Positions 31,666 to 41,299 of a stretch of DNA of 41,299 nucleotides are shown here, piece after piece. Position numbers and translations under genes: made by a program. Source of the DNA: Hypsibius dujardini (lineage: Eukaryota; Tardigrada; Eutardigrada; Parachela; Hypsibiidae); assembly GCA_001579985.1 (NCBI GenBank), contig LRSR01011700.1, positions 1-41,299 of the forward strand, read 5' to 3'. Within the stretch, counting starts at the first letter, position 1. Each line of letters opens with the position of its first letter. The notes beneath the pieces were generated by a model. The model ran no database searches, had not been told where the DNA came from, and saw nothing but the letters and a program-made list of their open reading frames with translations.

Positions 31666-33755
31666 GTTTGACACTTGGGACGATTTTCAAATGTACAACG
31701 CAAAATGACTCCTGCTTTTCTGATACAGCTATAATAATTATTATGATTTTCAAAATGTATTTCATCAGTCAGTCAAAGGTTTCCAGAGCCTGAGGGACGA
31801 AATATATTCTGAAAATCATCGTAGGGGAGCGTTGAACAATGACTTCAGCGCCCGATATTAGGCGACCTTACTCCCCCCTGCCTTCCATCAGAGCTTGTCA
31901 GAAATTCCTAGACCCCTCCCCCTTGTTCTTCAAGCACTGGCGTCAGCTCGAACTGACCCCTTCTTGACCAAATCCGAACGAGAGTCTCGATACGATTTGA
32001 TAAACTCATCGTAGAGAGCAGGTTCCTTTTGTGTCTGCAAAAAATAATGATTGGCAAGTCGCGTTCGACAACTTTACCACAAACTCAACATTGCACTTCT
32101 ATCCTACCTGTTTAAGCGCCATCGTTTCCGTCGAGATTTTTTCCGTTGAGTTGATGGAGAATACCGCAAAAAGCTCAAAAAGGATAAAAACTCCAGCAGA
32201 GGCTGGGAATTGGCGAAAAATGGAAACGATATATGCTGATGTCAGCCACGGCTGGATCCCCATGCACCCCCTTAACGTCAGAGCTCGTCATCAAAGTACA
32301 ACCCCCCCCCTCTACCGTACATGGCGCTGACATCATTTTTGAACGCTCCCTACTTATAGCTTTATTAGAAAACATGAAGCGGCGTAATTTTGCATTCCAC
32401 CTGTGAAAATCGTCCCAAGTGAGGCTGAGAGGAAATTGACGTAGGGATTGATGGCGTCTTTCTTCCATGACTTATTGCGGGGCATGTTTGGCGAAATTGA
32501 AGTAAGTCAAAATGTAAAATCAACGACTTGAGACTGAGAAGGTGAAGTACACAAAAGGAAGAGGGATACACCAGGCGAACCGCTGCAATTGTTTAAGTAT
32601 ATCAGAATGCGAGACATTTACCGGTTCCGGTGGAAAAGCAGAAACGTTAAATGGAATTACTTATGAAAAGCGATACGAATTCGATTGTGAGAATGATTAT
32701 GGTACTTTTATTTGGCTGAAACCAAGTGTCTGTGCTGGTCTCATTCAACGCCTACTTTCCCGCCCGTTTAGGAGCTGGAGAAGGAGTCGTTGGTCTTCAG
32801 TCGCTCCTCTCTTGGTCTTCAGTCGCTCCTCTCTTGGGTCGTTATCCACAGATCGTATATGTGCTGACACTCTCCACGACAGGTCATACCGTTAACGTAC
32901 ACGTGGTCATCAGATTACCAGTTCACGCTGAAAGTAATAATGCTCTTCTATTCTCCCAAGCCAACTCAGTGAAGAATGTGACATTAAAAACGTTAAGCTT
33001 TAGGGAATTCATTCTTCCACTCAGATTACAACAGATTTAAAGATTTGAGAAAATTTAAGCATTAATCTATTAGCTCAATTTTATTTCTTTTTATTTTATT
33101 TTATTTACGAAAACTTAAAGAAAATTAAGGAAAATTAGGAAATTAAAGGAAATTTAATCCTACTTTTAAAAAATGTAAAACTTGTAAGGTTTGGTCGAAG
33201 CACGACTCCATCGGAAATATATTAATATAATGCGCTGGTTCTGTCAAATGGAACCTGCATCAAGCCATGAATTTGTAGTAATCAGTAGCCTGGATTATTC
33301 CAAATTTTATGGTGAATTAGTTTATTATTCATGTGCTAGCAAGTGAGAGGATTAGACAAGCAAGGCGAGTCACCCATTTAGTTAACAAGAAACGAAGTGA
33401 AGTGACCAAGTGACAAGTTTCCACGCAAGAGCATTGTCAGTTGTCACTTTCACTGCTGCTGGAGCGAAGCAAATTGTTGCTCTGCGCGTAGCCATTTTAT
33501 GTGTCTACCTTTTGAAGTGACCAAGTGACAAGTTTCCACGCAAGAGCATTGTCACTGCTGCTGCTGCTGCAGCGAAGCAAATTGTTGCTCTGCGCGTAGC
33601 CATTTATGTATCTACCTTTTGCAGTCATTTCCAAGTCTTTTTTTGATGTGTTTTAAAATGGACTACGGCTATTCTCTCCGATTTGTATTCATTCACTACG
33701 GCAGTAGTAATTAATTAATAATCTTGCACGCGCACCTGCATAATGATTAATTGAG
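31666..33755. other. Divergent spacer between amine oxidase and PRDM-like gene
   Basis: The spacer should contain both promoters. 32790-32833 is a perfect 22 bp tandem duplication (TTGGTCTTCAGTCGCTCCTC unit). An open frame at 32726-33040 has no recognised motif. 33070-33190 is an A/T-rich low-complexity run. 33399-33621 is a tandem duplication listed separately. Confidence 0.5.
33399..33621. repeat. Tandem duplication of about 110 bp upstream of the PRDM-like gene
   Basis: Unit 1 (33399-33513) and unit 2 (33514-33621) both run from GAAGTGACCAAGTGACAAGT through CACGCAAGAGCATTGTCA and GCGAAGCAAATTGTTGCTCT to a CTACCTTTTG end. Unit 2 has an expanded GCTGCTGCTGCTGC run and lacks about 11 bp. It ends 135 bp before the inferred start codon, so it is probably promoter or 5' UTR. 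Confidence 0.85.
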
Positions 33756-35076
33756 ATGATGGCATCGTTGAGTGGCATTGTGCCCGACTTGCATACCACC
33801 TTGGCCTGGACATCCCTGCCAAGCAGCTTACGCTTTGACACATCAGACAAGGAAAATGGTAAGCGCAAGGGTTCATCCATCTTTCAAGATGGAACTGATA
33901 GAATATATTCCAGATGTTTAACCAGTAAATCGGTTGTTTTGACGCGAATGCTCAACGGGGCGGCGACGCGTTGATTGGTTGATTTCGACGCGAATGCTCA
34001 AGACGGCGGCGGCGGCGGGTTGATTGGTTGATTGGTTGATTGGTTGATTGGTTGGTTGGTTTTTGTTTTAACTTCACCGGATCTCCATTAATGATGGTTT
34101 TTTTTCTATGGACACATGTGACATTTTAGTATTAATTCAAATTTCGGAAATTTTTGTGACGCCATTTCGTAGTTGGAATTGTTGCTCCTCCAGGCTGGAA
34201 TTTATAAATATATCCCGATATTTTATCCAGCAATTCGTTTGCATCTGTGGGTTGATTTACTGATTGCCGTATTCTCCACTTTGCCATTTTTCCTCAAATA
34301 TTGCTGGTTCGTCACGGACCACGGTGGTTGTTTTATTGATTTACCCTCCTACCGTCCAACGTGAGAACATGTATAATTTAAATTCCCAATATTGTTAACA
34401 CAGCAATTCGCTTGCGGTTGATTGATTGATTGCCTTCTTAGTCAGTTTTTGAATTATTGAATTTTTGGTGTTTTGGAATTTTTTGTTAATTATTACTTGG
34501 AATATATATACATACCAGCATTATGCAATTTTGAGTTGGGAATCTAAAGTTACGAATTTGAAAGATGATCTAAAAAAGATTGTTCCTCCCTTTTCCAGGA
34601 CCAACAGTACGAGCACGAACAACGATTGACGCAAATACCGTCTTCGGACCTTTGATTGCGCCCAGACAGCCCGTCACACCCTCCAATCCGCCGGCTTCCG
34701 TGTTGACTATCCTTCTGACGACTTCACCCGCTTATTCTTCTCCCAAGATGGATTCTTTTGACCTGTCCTCGAACGACGCCTGTAACTGGATGAAGTTTGT
34801 TCGGTTCTCTCTCAACGGCTTGGCCAATTTGAGGGTTATTCGACGGGACAATCAGCTATTTTTTAACGCAAAACAAAGCATCGCTAAAGATGCCGAATTG
34901 ATTGTCTGTTTCGGGGCAAAACAATCTACTGACGTGGGCTTGTTCACGGATCTGATCTGGCATGTTTGGCTGAAAACGTTAGAGGGTGAGTCGACACACA
35001 CACAAACAGGCACGCTTACAGGCAGGCGGGCAGACCAGATAGACCGACAGACAGACAGACAGACAGACCGACAGAC

Positions 35077-35140
<64 letters not shown>

Positions 35141-35655
35141 CATCAGAGAGATATTGGAAGGCGATAATTTGTAAACTTTTTTCGGTGTAGAATCGGTGGT
35201 GGACCAACTTGAACGGGACTTCAGTTACGTTCACCTTGGAATGCACGTCCATGTGGTCCGTGAAATTCTCAAACAAACTGGCCTGCCGTTGGAAGTTTTC
35301 CAGACGCGAGTCCTCCAGATCGACCACACGGGATCGATGTTCGTGCGAAGATTGGTACAATCCGAGATGAATCCCGCCACCTGGCCAAGGCTGGATGTGT
35401 ACATGAAAATGGTGCTTGATCGACTGATTAAATGGATCGACCTCCCAGTCGGAATAAGGACTACAGTCTTAACTAGCGCTCAAGGTAGGAATAGACATTC
35501 AAGCTAGAAGCTTGCGAAGCGAAGCGACCATGGATGGTTCGAACACAGACATACATATTCACATAAATAGATAAGCAATCAGACAGATATACAGGCAAAC
35601 AAACAGATTGAGAAAGACAGGTAGCAACATTGACAGGCAACCTGACAGACATGCG

Positions 35656-35698
<43 letters not shown>

Positions 35699-36313
35699 GG
35701 ACGAACAGACGAACAGACTGGTAAAGAGACATGTCGACAGACATAGGCACACAAGCAAGAGTGAGGGGCAGATACCGGCAAATGCCACTATAGGCATAAC
35801 CGTATATACAAACACAGACACAAAGAGACTTGCAGACATGTCAAGGGACATTAGCGTTATTGGGTCTTTATCCTTTAGCATGTGATGAACTTTGTATTGT
35901 CATTGTCAGACGTCTTTCCGACAAAAACTACCCTATCAAATCCCGCAAGCATCTTCCTCTTCTTGCCGTTGATGTTGATGCCGAAAATTCCGCTCCGACA
36001 AGACCAGCCTCACTTCAGAGTGACAAATCCCATCGAGAGCACGGACGCAAACGCAGCGGTACCTGGACCTATCCTTTCCCAAATCGTGGCCCTAACTGAA
36101 GAACTCGAAGTTCAGTCTGCGACATTAAGCGAAAAGCTGTCTGTGGCGAAAGGTAGCACGCTTACATTGGTAGACAAATAGACAAGCAAATGGACAGAAG
36201 CCAGTTAGACAACCAGGCGAAACAGCCGCTCAGTGGCGTCGACAGTCGTACGCTGACGGAGAGACCGCCTGAGAGATAATCAGGCAACCAGGGAGTCAAG
36301 CAGGCAGATACGC

Positions 36314-36346
<33 letters not shown>

Positions 36347-36351
36347 GCAGC

Positions 36352-36386
<35 letters not shown>

Positions 36387-39300
36387 GAGACAAACGCGGT
36401 CAGTCAGACAGACAAGGAGACAAACGCGGTCAGTCAGACAGACAGACAGAGACGGACGGACATATAATAAATGACTTATCCTTTCTATTTGATCGGTTGT
36501 TATGAACGTGGTGGTGGTGGTGATGGCTAACCGTCTTTCTTGATATATCAGGTCCTATACCGCCGGCGCCTGACCGGGTCCTCTCATCCAGTACCATCCC
36601 CTTTCTGATACCTTTGCTGACGAACGTGCCCCTCATCCAAGAGCAACCGAGCGTCACTGTGGGAAATCCTAGTGAGATGGCAAACCCGGACGGCGAAATG
36701 GTGACATGTGACTCTGCCTTGGCTCAAATTTCGTCGCCGAATGAGAAACGCCTGAAACAGCCTGTGGAGGCATCAATCGGGCCCCTTCCAGTAAGCGGCG
36801 GGCCAGTGGAAAGCAGCTTGGGCAAATGGCTGGAACTCGTTTTGACTTACGGATTCACCAAAACAACGGTGTGCGATTTACTTGCCTGTAAGTTCTGCGG
36901 ACTCAACTTGGTTACACAGGGATCGGTGGCCGTCTTTGGTCTGAAGCATCTAAGTGAGCAGCATCCGGAGCAGTATCGACTGTTCCAGGAAGATCCCAGC
37001 CTAGAGGCGGTCGTCGCGCCCGTTGATCCAGTGAGTCTGTTTGCCATTGACCCGCAAAATTTCTCAAATGCAATTTGGGATACAGTTCATATCAGACCAC
37101 AAGAGAGCAGGAATAGGTGTGCACAGCCTCGTTGATTGATTGGCAGGTCGTCTGCATGGTGAGGAAGGCAGACGTACAGCTATGGCAAGGTTACTTCGTC
37201 AGCTCACGCTCAGGTCTGCGCGCCCAATCATAGGCATATCATAGCATGCGCGTATGAGTCTGGGCATGAGCTGACGAAGTTACCTTGTCATAGCTGTGCG
37301 TACCCACACACATACAGGCAGGCAGACAAACCTATGCTGACAGACAGATGGACAGACAGATGAAAAGACAGACAGATCGACTGACAGACAGAAAGAAAGA
37401 CAGACAGACAGACAGACAGACAGACAGGCAGGCAGGCAGACAGGCAGGCAGACAGACAGACAGGCAGACAAGCAGACAGACAGGCAGGCAGACAAATAGG
37501 CAGACAGACAGAAAGACAGACAGACAAATAGGCAGGCAAATAGGCAGACTGACGGTCAGACAGACAAGCAGATAGACAGACGGTACAGATAAACAGACAG
37601 ACAGATAAAGAAACAGGCAGGCAAATAGGCAAACAGACAGACGGACAGAGTCAAACAGGCAGACTAATATACGGGGGTTTTAATTTTTTTTTCTGACTCT
37701 GATATTACCGTTTTTTATCTTCTTGCATTTGTTAACTATTCCCCGACACGTTTTAACCGTACACGCCCAAACTAAAATCGAGATAGTTGAGTGGTTATAA
37801 TTGAGACGAGGGCCTTTTTTGTTGTTATTGTAAAGACCGAAAATTCCCTTAATATTGCGAAAACGTCACCATCAATTCAAAATTCCTTTTACGCATTACT
37901 TTTTATTACTGAAATATGCAAAGCCCATGTGCCAGTGGCTCAACAAAATATAATTTATGCTCAAGACAGTAATCATGTGAAGCAAATCTAATAAAGTGTC
38001 TGGGTTGAAAAACCAATTCAAAATGGCGGTTTATGTCATAAGAAATGCCACGTTTCTCTCTATCTTCCAAACTGCTTCAATTCTAATATTTTTATGACAT
38101 AGTATCATCATTTTGAGGGGGAATGACCATTTTAGGACAACGGCTCCTTCGACTTGATGGTACAATAATCTCAACAAAACAATCGCTGGATTGATCGATT
38201 GAGCTGCGAATTAGTTTTAATCACAAGACTGAACACCCTAACTGAAAAGTTGAATTAACATAAAAATGTGTGTTTGCAGGCAAGGTCGGAAGTCTTTCGA
38301 GAAATGAAGGTGCCGCCCGGTAATCAGCCCGTCAAAATCGTAACCACGCCCCATAAGCGTCTGCCCAGACGGGGAAACGGGTCACTTCTCATTGCCTTCG
38401 CTTACGTCAACGTCCGGATCAGCAAGGCCGTTGTTCGCTCAGCGAACTGCCGGTTCTGTGGATTGACCCTTTCCCGGCCAGGTTCCGTCACAAGTGGTTT
38501 CCGCCCCCTTCGTAACCATCTCCGAGAATACCATCGCAAGCAGTACAATCTCTACTTGAGTGATCCTCACCAAGTACCGCCGCCTGGCGCCACCACCACA
38601 GTCCCAGCAGATTGTGTTATGCAGGAGAATGTCCAGAGGACTCGCTTGGACTGGGGACGGAAGGCTGCGCACCTCCTGGCCTTTGGCTTTGAGCATGAGG
38701 ACCGGGTGGACGGTCAGCTCCGATCGGCTCACTGCAAATTCTGCGGTCTACGCGTCGCGCCGGTCACGAGCGAGGACGTTTGGTGCTTCCGCAGCCATCT
38801 CAAGATCCACCCGGAACAGCACGGCGCGTACATAAAATTCAAGAAATATGCTGAAATGGCCCCGGAGCCGCAACAGATGCAGAACCATTATGACTGTCGC
38901 TTTTGCGACTCAAGTTTCCCGACGGAAATATCCTTACAGTATCATCGTGAGGTGAGTGGAATAAGGACTGGATTAGCGAGCGGACAGACAGACGGACAAT
39001 CCGTAAGACAGACAGACAGGCAATCCGTAAGACAGATGGACAGGCAATCCGTGAGACAGACAGACAGACAGACAGACAGGCAGACAGAGACCGTTTGGGA
39101 GGCAGCGAGATAATTGTACAGTTTCTCAGATGTTTAACAAACGTTTGCATGGCCGTTGTTTAGCTCAATCACCCGGACAAACCTCTTTGTTACGTCGAAT
39201 CCACGGCGATACCCGGCGTTGTGAATAACGGCTTTACCAAGGTGGAAATGATTGATGGCATTCGTTACGGCGATTGCCGGTTTTGTGGTAAAACCGTAAC

Positions 39301-40975
39301 GGTTAAACAATCGGCCAAATTTGCCGAGGGTTTCCGGCAGCATTTTCAGCGCCTGCACCCGGACCAGTACAACTTCTACCGGTACGACCGCGGTCAACTG
39401 ACAACGAGTGAGCCTTCAAAATTCTTTGGCCGTGAAGTTGATGCGAATCCGGAAGACATTGAAATGGGGGAATTCGGTCCCATCATCCGGACGGTCGATG
39501 ATCCAATCAGCGAAAAGGCAGACGTAGATCCGCTCACCACGGGAGAGACCTTGGAAACGCCTAATGCTCACCAGCGCGACCAGCATCTCTTCCAGGAAGG
39601 CGAACGGGTCGTCGTTGCTCCTGTTGTTGTTGTTCATCAGCGTTCGTATTTGTGCGAACAATGCAATTTGGAATTCCCATCGTATGCGAAGTCGCTTGCG
39701 CATAACCGGGTGTGTATGGAAGCTTTAACTCGTATGTTGGTTCGATAGACAAGCAGACAGACAGACGAACAGACAGTCAGACCGGCAGGCAGGTACACGG
39801 ACAGACAGACTATACAGACAAACGGTCTTCCACCGTCGGTGGAAAAATTCGGCCTTCAGTGTGATATTTATAAGGAGAGTTGCAATAATTAACTTGCTCT
39901 GAAGTGTCACAGAATCATGAATTTATTAAGCCGTCGGTCTCTCTGTCTGTCTGTCTGTCTGCTTGTCTGTTGGGTGTTGTTCTGTCTGCTTGTCTGTTTG
40001 TCTCTCTGTCTGGCAGTTTGTTTGTCTGTCTGTCACCTGTCTGTTTCTTTGTCTATCTGTCCAACGGTCTGTCTGCCTGCCTGTCTGTCTGCCTGCCTGT
40101 CTATCTTTCTGCCTACCTGTTTTCCCTCAGTAATGATTAATTTCTGCTTCAGATTGTTCATCCGGAGAATTCGCCATTGAACTATAAACATTCAGCCATA
40201 CAGACAGACGGTCTTTCGCAATCGGTGGAAAAAGCCGGCCTTCAATGTAGCATTTGCAAGGAGAGTTGCAAAAATTTGCTTGCTTTGAAGCGTCACCGAA
40301 TCGTGAGTTTATTAAGCCATCTGTCTCTTTGTCTGTCTGCCTCTCCGTCATTTCTGCTATTTGTGCCTCTGTCGGTTTGTCTGTCTGTTTGACAGTGTGC
40401 CTGCCTGTATGTCTGTTTCCTCTCAGACTGTTTATCTATCTATCTGACGGTCTGTCTGTCTGCTTGCCCCGTCTGTCTGCTTGAACGTTTGTCTTTTTGT
40501 CTGTCTGTCTGAACGCCTGTCTATCTATCTGTGTGATTGCCTGTTTTCCCTTAGTACTGACTAATTTCTACTTCAGATTGTTCATCGAGAGAATTCGCCA
40601 TTGAACTACTGTCCGATCTGCCGAGAAATGTGTTCTACCGTCGAGGCACTGCACGCCCACACGGCGACCCATTTCGTTGAGGGAAAACTCCCCTGCAGCC
40701 GCTGCCGAAAGGCCTTCGACAGTCTGCACACTTTTGTGATTCACCTACGCTACCACGAGCGAATGGATGAACGCCGTCGTGGCCCAATCCCCTGCGAGAC
40801 GTGCGGCATGCAATTCACTTACCTTCGCCAAGCGCAACGCCACGCACTCACCGTCCACGGTGGACCGTCTTCGGTAGCCAAATCTCGTCGTCGGAAACAG
40901 CCGAGCCGGGCGGAGAATCCCGGCATCTACAAATGCAAACACTGCCACTTCCTTTTCCACAAGTACGAATGTTAA
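33756..40975 (+). CDS. PRDM-like protein: PR/SET domain, four BED-like modules, C2H2 fingers
   Basis: A probable nuclear DNA-binding regulator of about 1117 residues. Exons: 33756-33858, 34599-34985, 35191-35484, 35910-36152, 36552-37116, 38285-38951 (canonical acceptor would give 38280; phase favours 38285), 39164-39709, 40153-40302, 40577-40975. The PR/SET domain (about 10-140) begins LPSSLRFDTSDKENG and shows NTVFGPL, NWMKFVRFSLNGLANL and ELIVCFGAK, the PRDM pattern. Residues 165-450 are unrecognised. Four modules of pattern C-x2-C-G-x(15-18)-H-x(3,4)-H-x-x-Q-[YH] follow: CKFCG near 455, CRFCG, CKFCG, CRFCG. Six classical C2H2 fingers follow, three of them split by introns before the final His. 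The last finger (CKHCHFLFHKYEC) is cut short by TAA, with AATAAA signals near 41200. Link 5-6 is the least certain. Confidence 0.78.
34018..34062. repeat. (TGATTGGT)n in PRDM-like intron 1
   Basis: About five units of TTGATTGG-type octamer. Similar single words recur at 33973, 34418 and 37130. It is the only one of the gene's introns without a CAGA/CTGT array. Confidence 0.9.
34993..35140. repeat. (CAGA)n in PRDM-like intron 2
   Basis: The array starts about 10 bp after the donor at 34986, with interrupted ACACA and GGCAGG units, then becomes nearly pure CAGA at 35047-35140. The acceptor is 50 bp further on. Long frames on both strands here only translate the repeat. Confidence 0.95.
35545..35835. 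repeat. Interrupted (CAGA)n in PRDM-like intron 3
   Basis: A degenerate array with a pure core of nine CAGA units at about 35663-35699. Confidence 0.95.
36170..36465. repeat. (CAGA)n in PRDM-like intron 4
   Basis: Two pure blocks (about 36317-36346, 36353-36383), then a duplicated unit containing AAGGAGACAAACGCGGTCAG at 36385-36439. Confidence 0.95.
37173..37303. ncRNA. Long near-perfect hairpin in PRDM-like intron 5
   Basis: The left arm 37173-37223 and right arm 37248-37303 are inverted copies. AAGGTTACTTCGTCAGCTCA pairs with TGAGCTGACGAAGTTACCTT at 19 of 20 positions, flanked by CAGCTATG/CATAGCTG and GCGCGC/GCGCG tips. The stem is about 50 bp with a loop of about 24 nt, only about 55 bp after the exon 5 donor. 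Size and shape could suit a microRNA precursor-like transcript, but a small MITE is equally possible. No expression evidence is available. Confidence 0.45.
37310..37665. repeat. (CAGA/CAGG)n in PRDM-like intron 5
   Basis: About 350 bp of mixed CAGA and CAGG units. Both strands are open over long distances, giving CLSVCLSV-like and DRQTDRQT-like frames that are not genes. Confidence 0.95.
37666..38279. other. Rest of PRDM-like intron 5
   Basis: AT-rich intron sequence after the CAGA array. No coding feature seen. Confidence 0.5.
38988..39091. repeat. (CAGA)n in PRDM-like intron 6
   Basis: The array includes a triplicated higher-order unit around CAGGCAATCCGTAAGACAGA (38998-39060), then a pure CAGA block. 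Confidence 0.95.
39750..40120. repeat. CAGA then CTGT arrays in PRDM-like intron 7
   Basis: A short CAGA array (39750-39820) precedes a dead exon copy. A CTGT array (39940-40110) follows it. The strand of the repeat thus flips within one intron, around the dead exon. Confidence 0.92.
39816..39925 (+). pseudogene. Dead copy of zinc-finger exon 8 inside intron 7
   Basis: The sequence from CGGTCTTCCACCGTCGGTGG (39823) to TTTATTAAGCC matches 40209-40319, the second half of live exon 8 and the start of its intron, at about 85%. The dead copy has lost a zinc Cys (TGC to TAT), gained an in-frame TAA, and its donor GTGAGT has become ATGAAT, so it cannot be spliced as an exon. The following CTGT array is also shared with the live copy. 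Offset between copies is 386 bp. Confidence 0.85.
40313..40530. repeat. (CTGT)n in PRDM-like intron 8
   Basis: An interrupted CTGT array, part of the tandemly copied exon-intron module. It begins shortly after the exon 8 donor. Confidence 0.93.
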
Positions 40976-41299
40976 ATCCATTCTCGTTAAACGTTCTTAT
41001 AGTTTAGACATACTGAATGATATTTAAATGATGGACGCTTAATTCTCATCCGCTGATTTGCGCTTTATTGAAAGTCAATCAGTCTCTACCGAGGTTTTGT
41101 TTTATTATTTCTATCTAGTTACTGATGGTTTGTAGTTTAGTTAGGACATTATATGTTAGAAAAGAAAATCATTTAACGCCGTTCTGATATACATAAATAA
41201 TAAATAAATACTAATTATTTGTTTGATAGCTTAAACATTTTTTTTATCATATCTATTTCATCTTTTTTATGTGTAGAAATCTGATTTATTTGTCAGGCT
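40976..41299. terminator. PRDM-like 3' UTR with polyadenylation signals
   Basis: AT-rich 3' flank. Overlapping AATAAA hexamers occur at about 41196-41211 (ATAAATAATAAATAAATACT). They support ending the gene with the stop at 40973-40975, although a splice from GTACGA at 40961 to a later exon cannot be excluded. Confidence 0.6.

Noticed and set aside
32235-32340. Short inverted repeat TGATGTCAGC...GCTGACATCA around a C-rich core
   Set aside because: Arms are only about 10 bp. It may be a MITE end, but there is not enough to call it.
32726-33040. Open frame with QIVYVLTLSTTGHTVNVHVV, protein-like in texture
   Set aside because: It overlaps a 22 bp tandem duplication and low-complexity DNA, and no family could be named. 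It could be a lone exon, but support is too weak.
36313-36450. Regularly spaced short repeats resembling a CRISPR array
   Set aside because: The units are 4 bp microsatellite steps without unique spacers, and the genome is eukaryotic.
37280-37632. Long open frames rich in CLSV / DRQT repeats (also 35473-35881, 39904-40180, 40254-40484, 25578-25700)
   Set aside because: They translate CAGA/CTGT microsatellites, which are open in most frames on both strands. They lie in introns or spacers and have no motif.
37094-38280. Phase-0 donor GTTCAT at 37085 joined to the canonical TTTGCAG acceptor at 38279 for PRDM-like exons 5-6
   Set aside because: GTTCAT is a poor donor. AG|GTGTGC at 37117 with an acceptor five bases downstream (GCAAG|G) keeps the frame. 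Both remain possible without transcripts.

Overview
The window is eukaryotic genomic DNA from an invertebrate animal. Genes are split by GT-AG introns, polyadenylation signals are present, and transposons and microsatellites fill the gaps. The mix of families (insect-type FMO, sigma-like GST, CYP2-clan P450, cytosolic sulfotransferase, plant-type PSPG-box UGT, PR/SET zinc-finger gene, Ty3/gypsy element with an env-like ORF) fits an ecdysozoan. A tardigrade is plausible, but the sequence alone does not prove it. All exon limits were assigned by eye from reading frame, splice dinucleotides and phase, with no transcript evidence.

Layout. 1-0.9 kb: 3' end of a flavin-containing monooxygenase (+). 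1.6-2.6 kb: a 3'-truncated Tc1-like element directly against an orphan last exon of a plant-type UDP-glycosyltransferase. 3.3-4.75 kb: a complete three-exon GST (+). 5.1-7.1 kb: two long palindromic foldback/MITE elements, with a dead GST exon between them. 7.1-13.2 kb: gene-free DNA with a 1.5 kb segment bounded by direct repeats, a decayed PIF/Harbinger transposase (-) and a small UGT relic. 13.2-20.3 kb: a degenerate Ty3/gypsy element with broken RT, integrase and env-like reading frames; its LTR modules are permuted at the 5' side. 21.7-24.8 kb: a six-exon cytochrome P450 (-). 25.9-27.4 kb: a six-exon sulfotransferase (-). 28.2-28.5 kb: a duplicated relic of the P450 last exon. 28.7-31.7 kb: a four-exon secreted or lumenal flavin amine oxidase (-). 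33.8-41.0 kb: a nine-exon PRDM-like gene (+) with a PR/SET domain, four BED-like zinc modules and a run of C2H2 fingers.

Together the first 32 kb form a cluster of xenobiotic or small-molecule modifying enzymes: phase I (FMO, P450, amine oxidase) and phase II (UGT, GST, sulfotransferase). At least four gene fragments show birth and death: the UGT orphan exon, a UGT relic, a GST relic and a P450 relic. The most unusual locus is the PRDM-like gene. Seven of its eight inferred introns carry (CAGA)n or (CTGT)n arrays, its finger-coding exons have been copied in tandem, one copy has died inside an intron, and another intron holds a long near-perfect hairpin.
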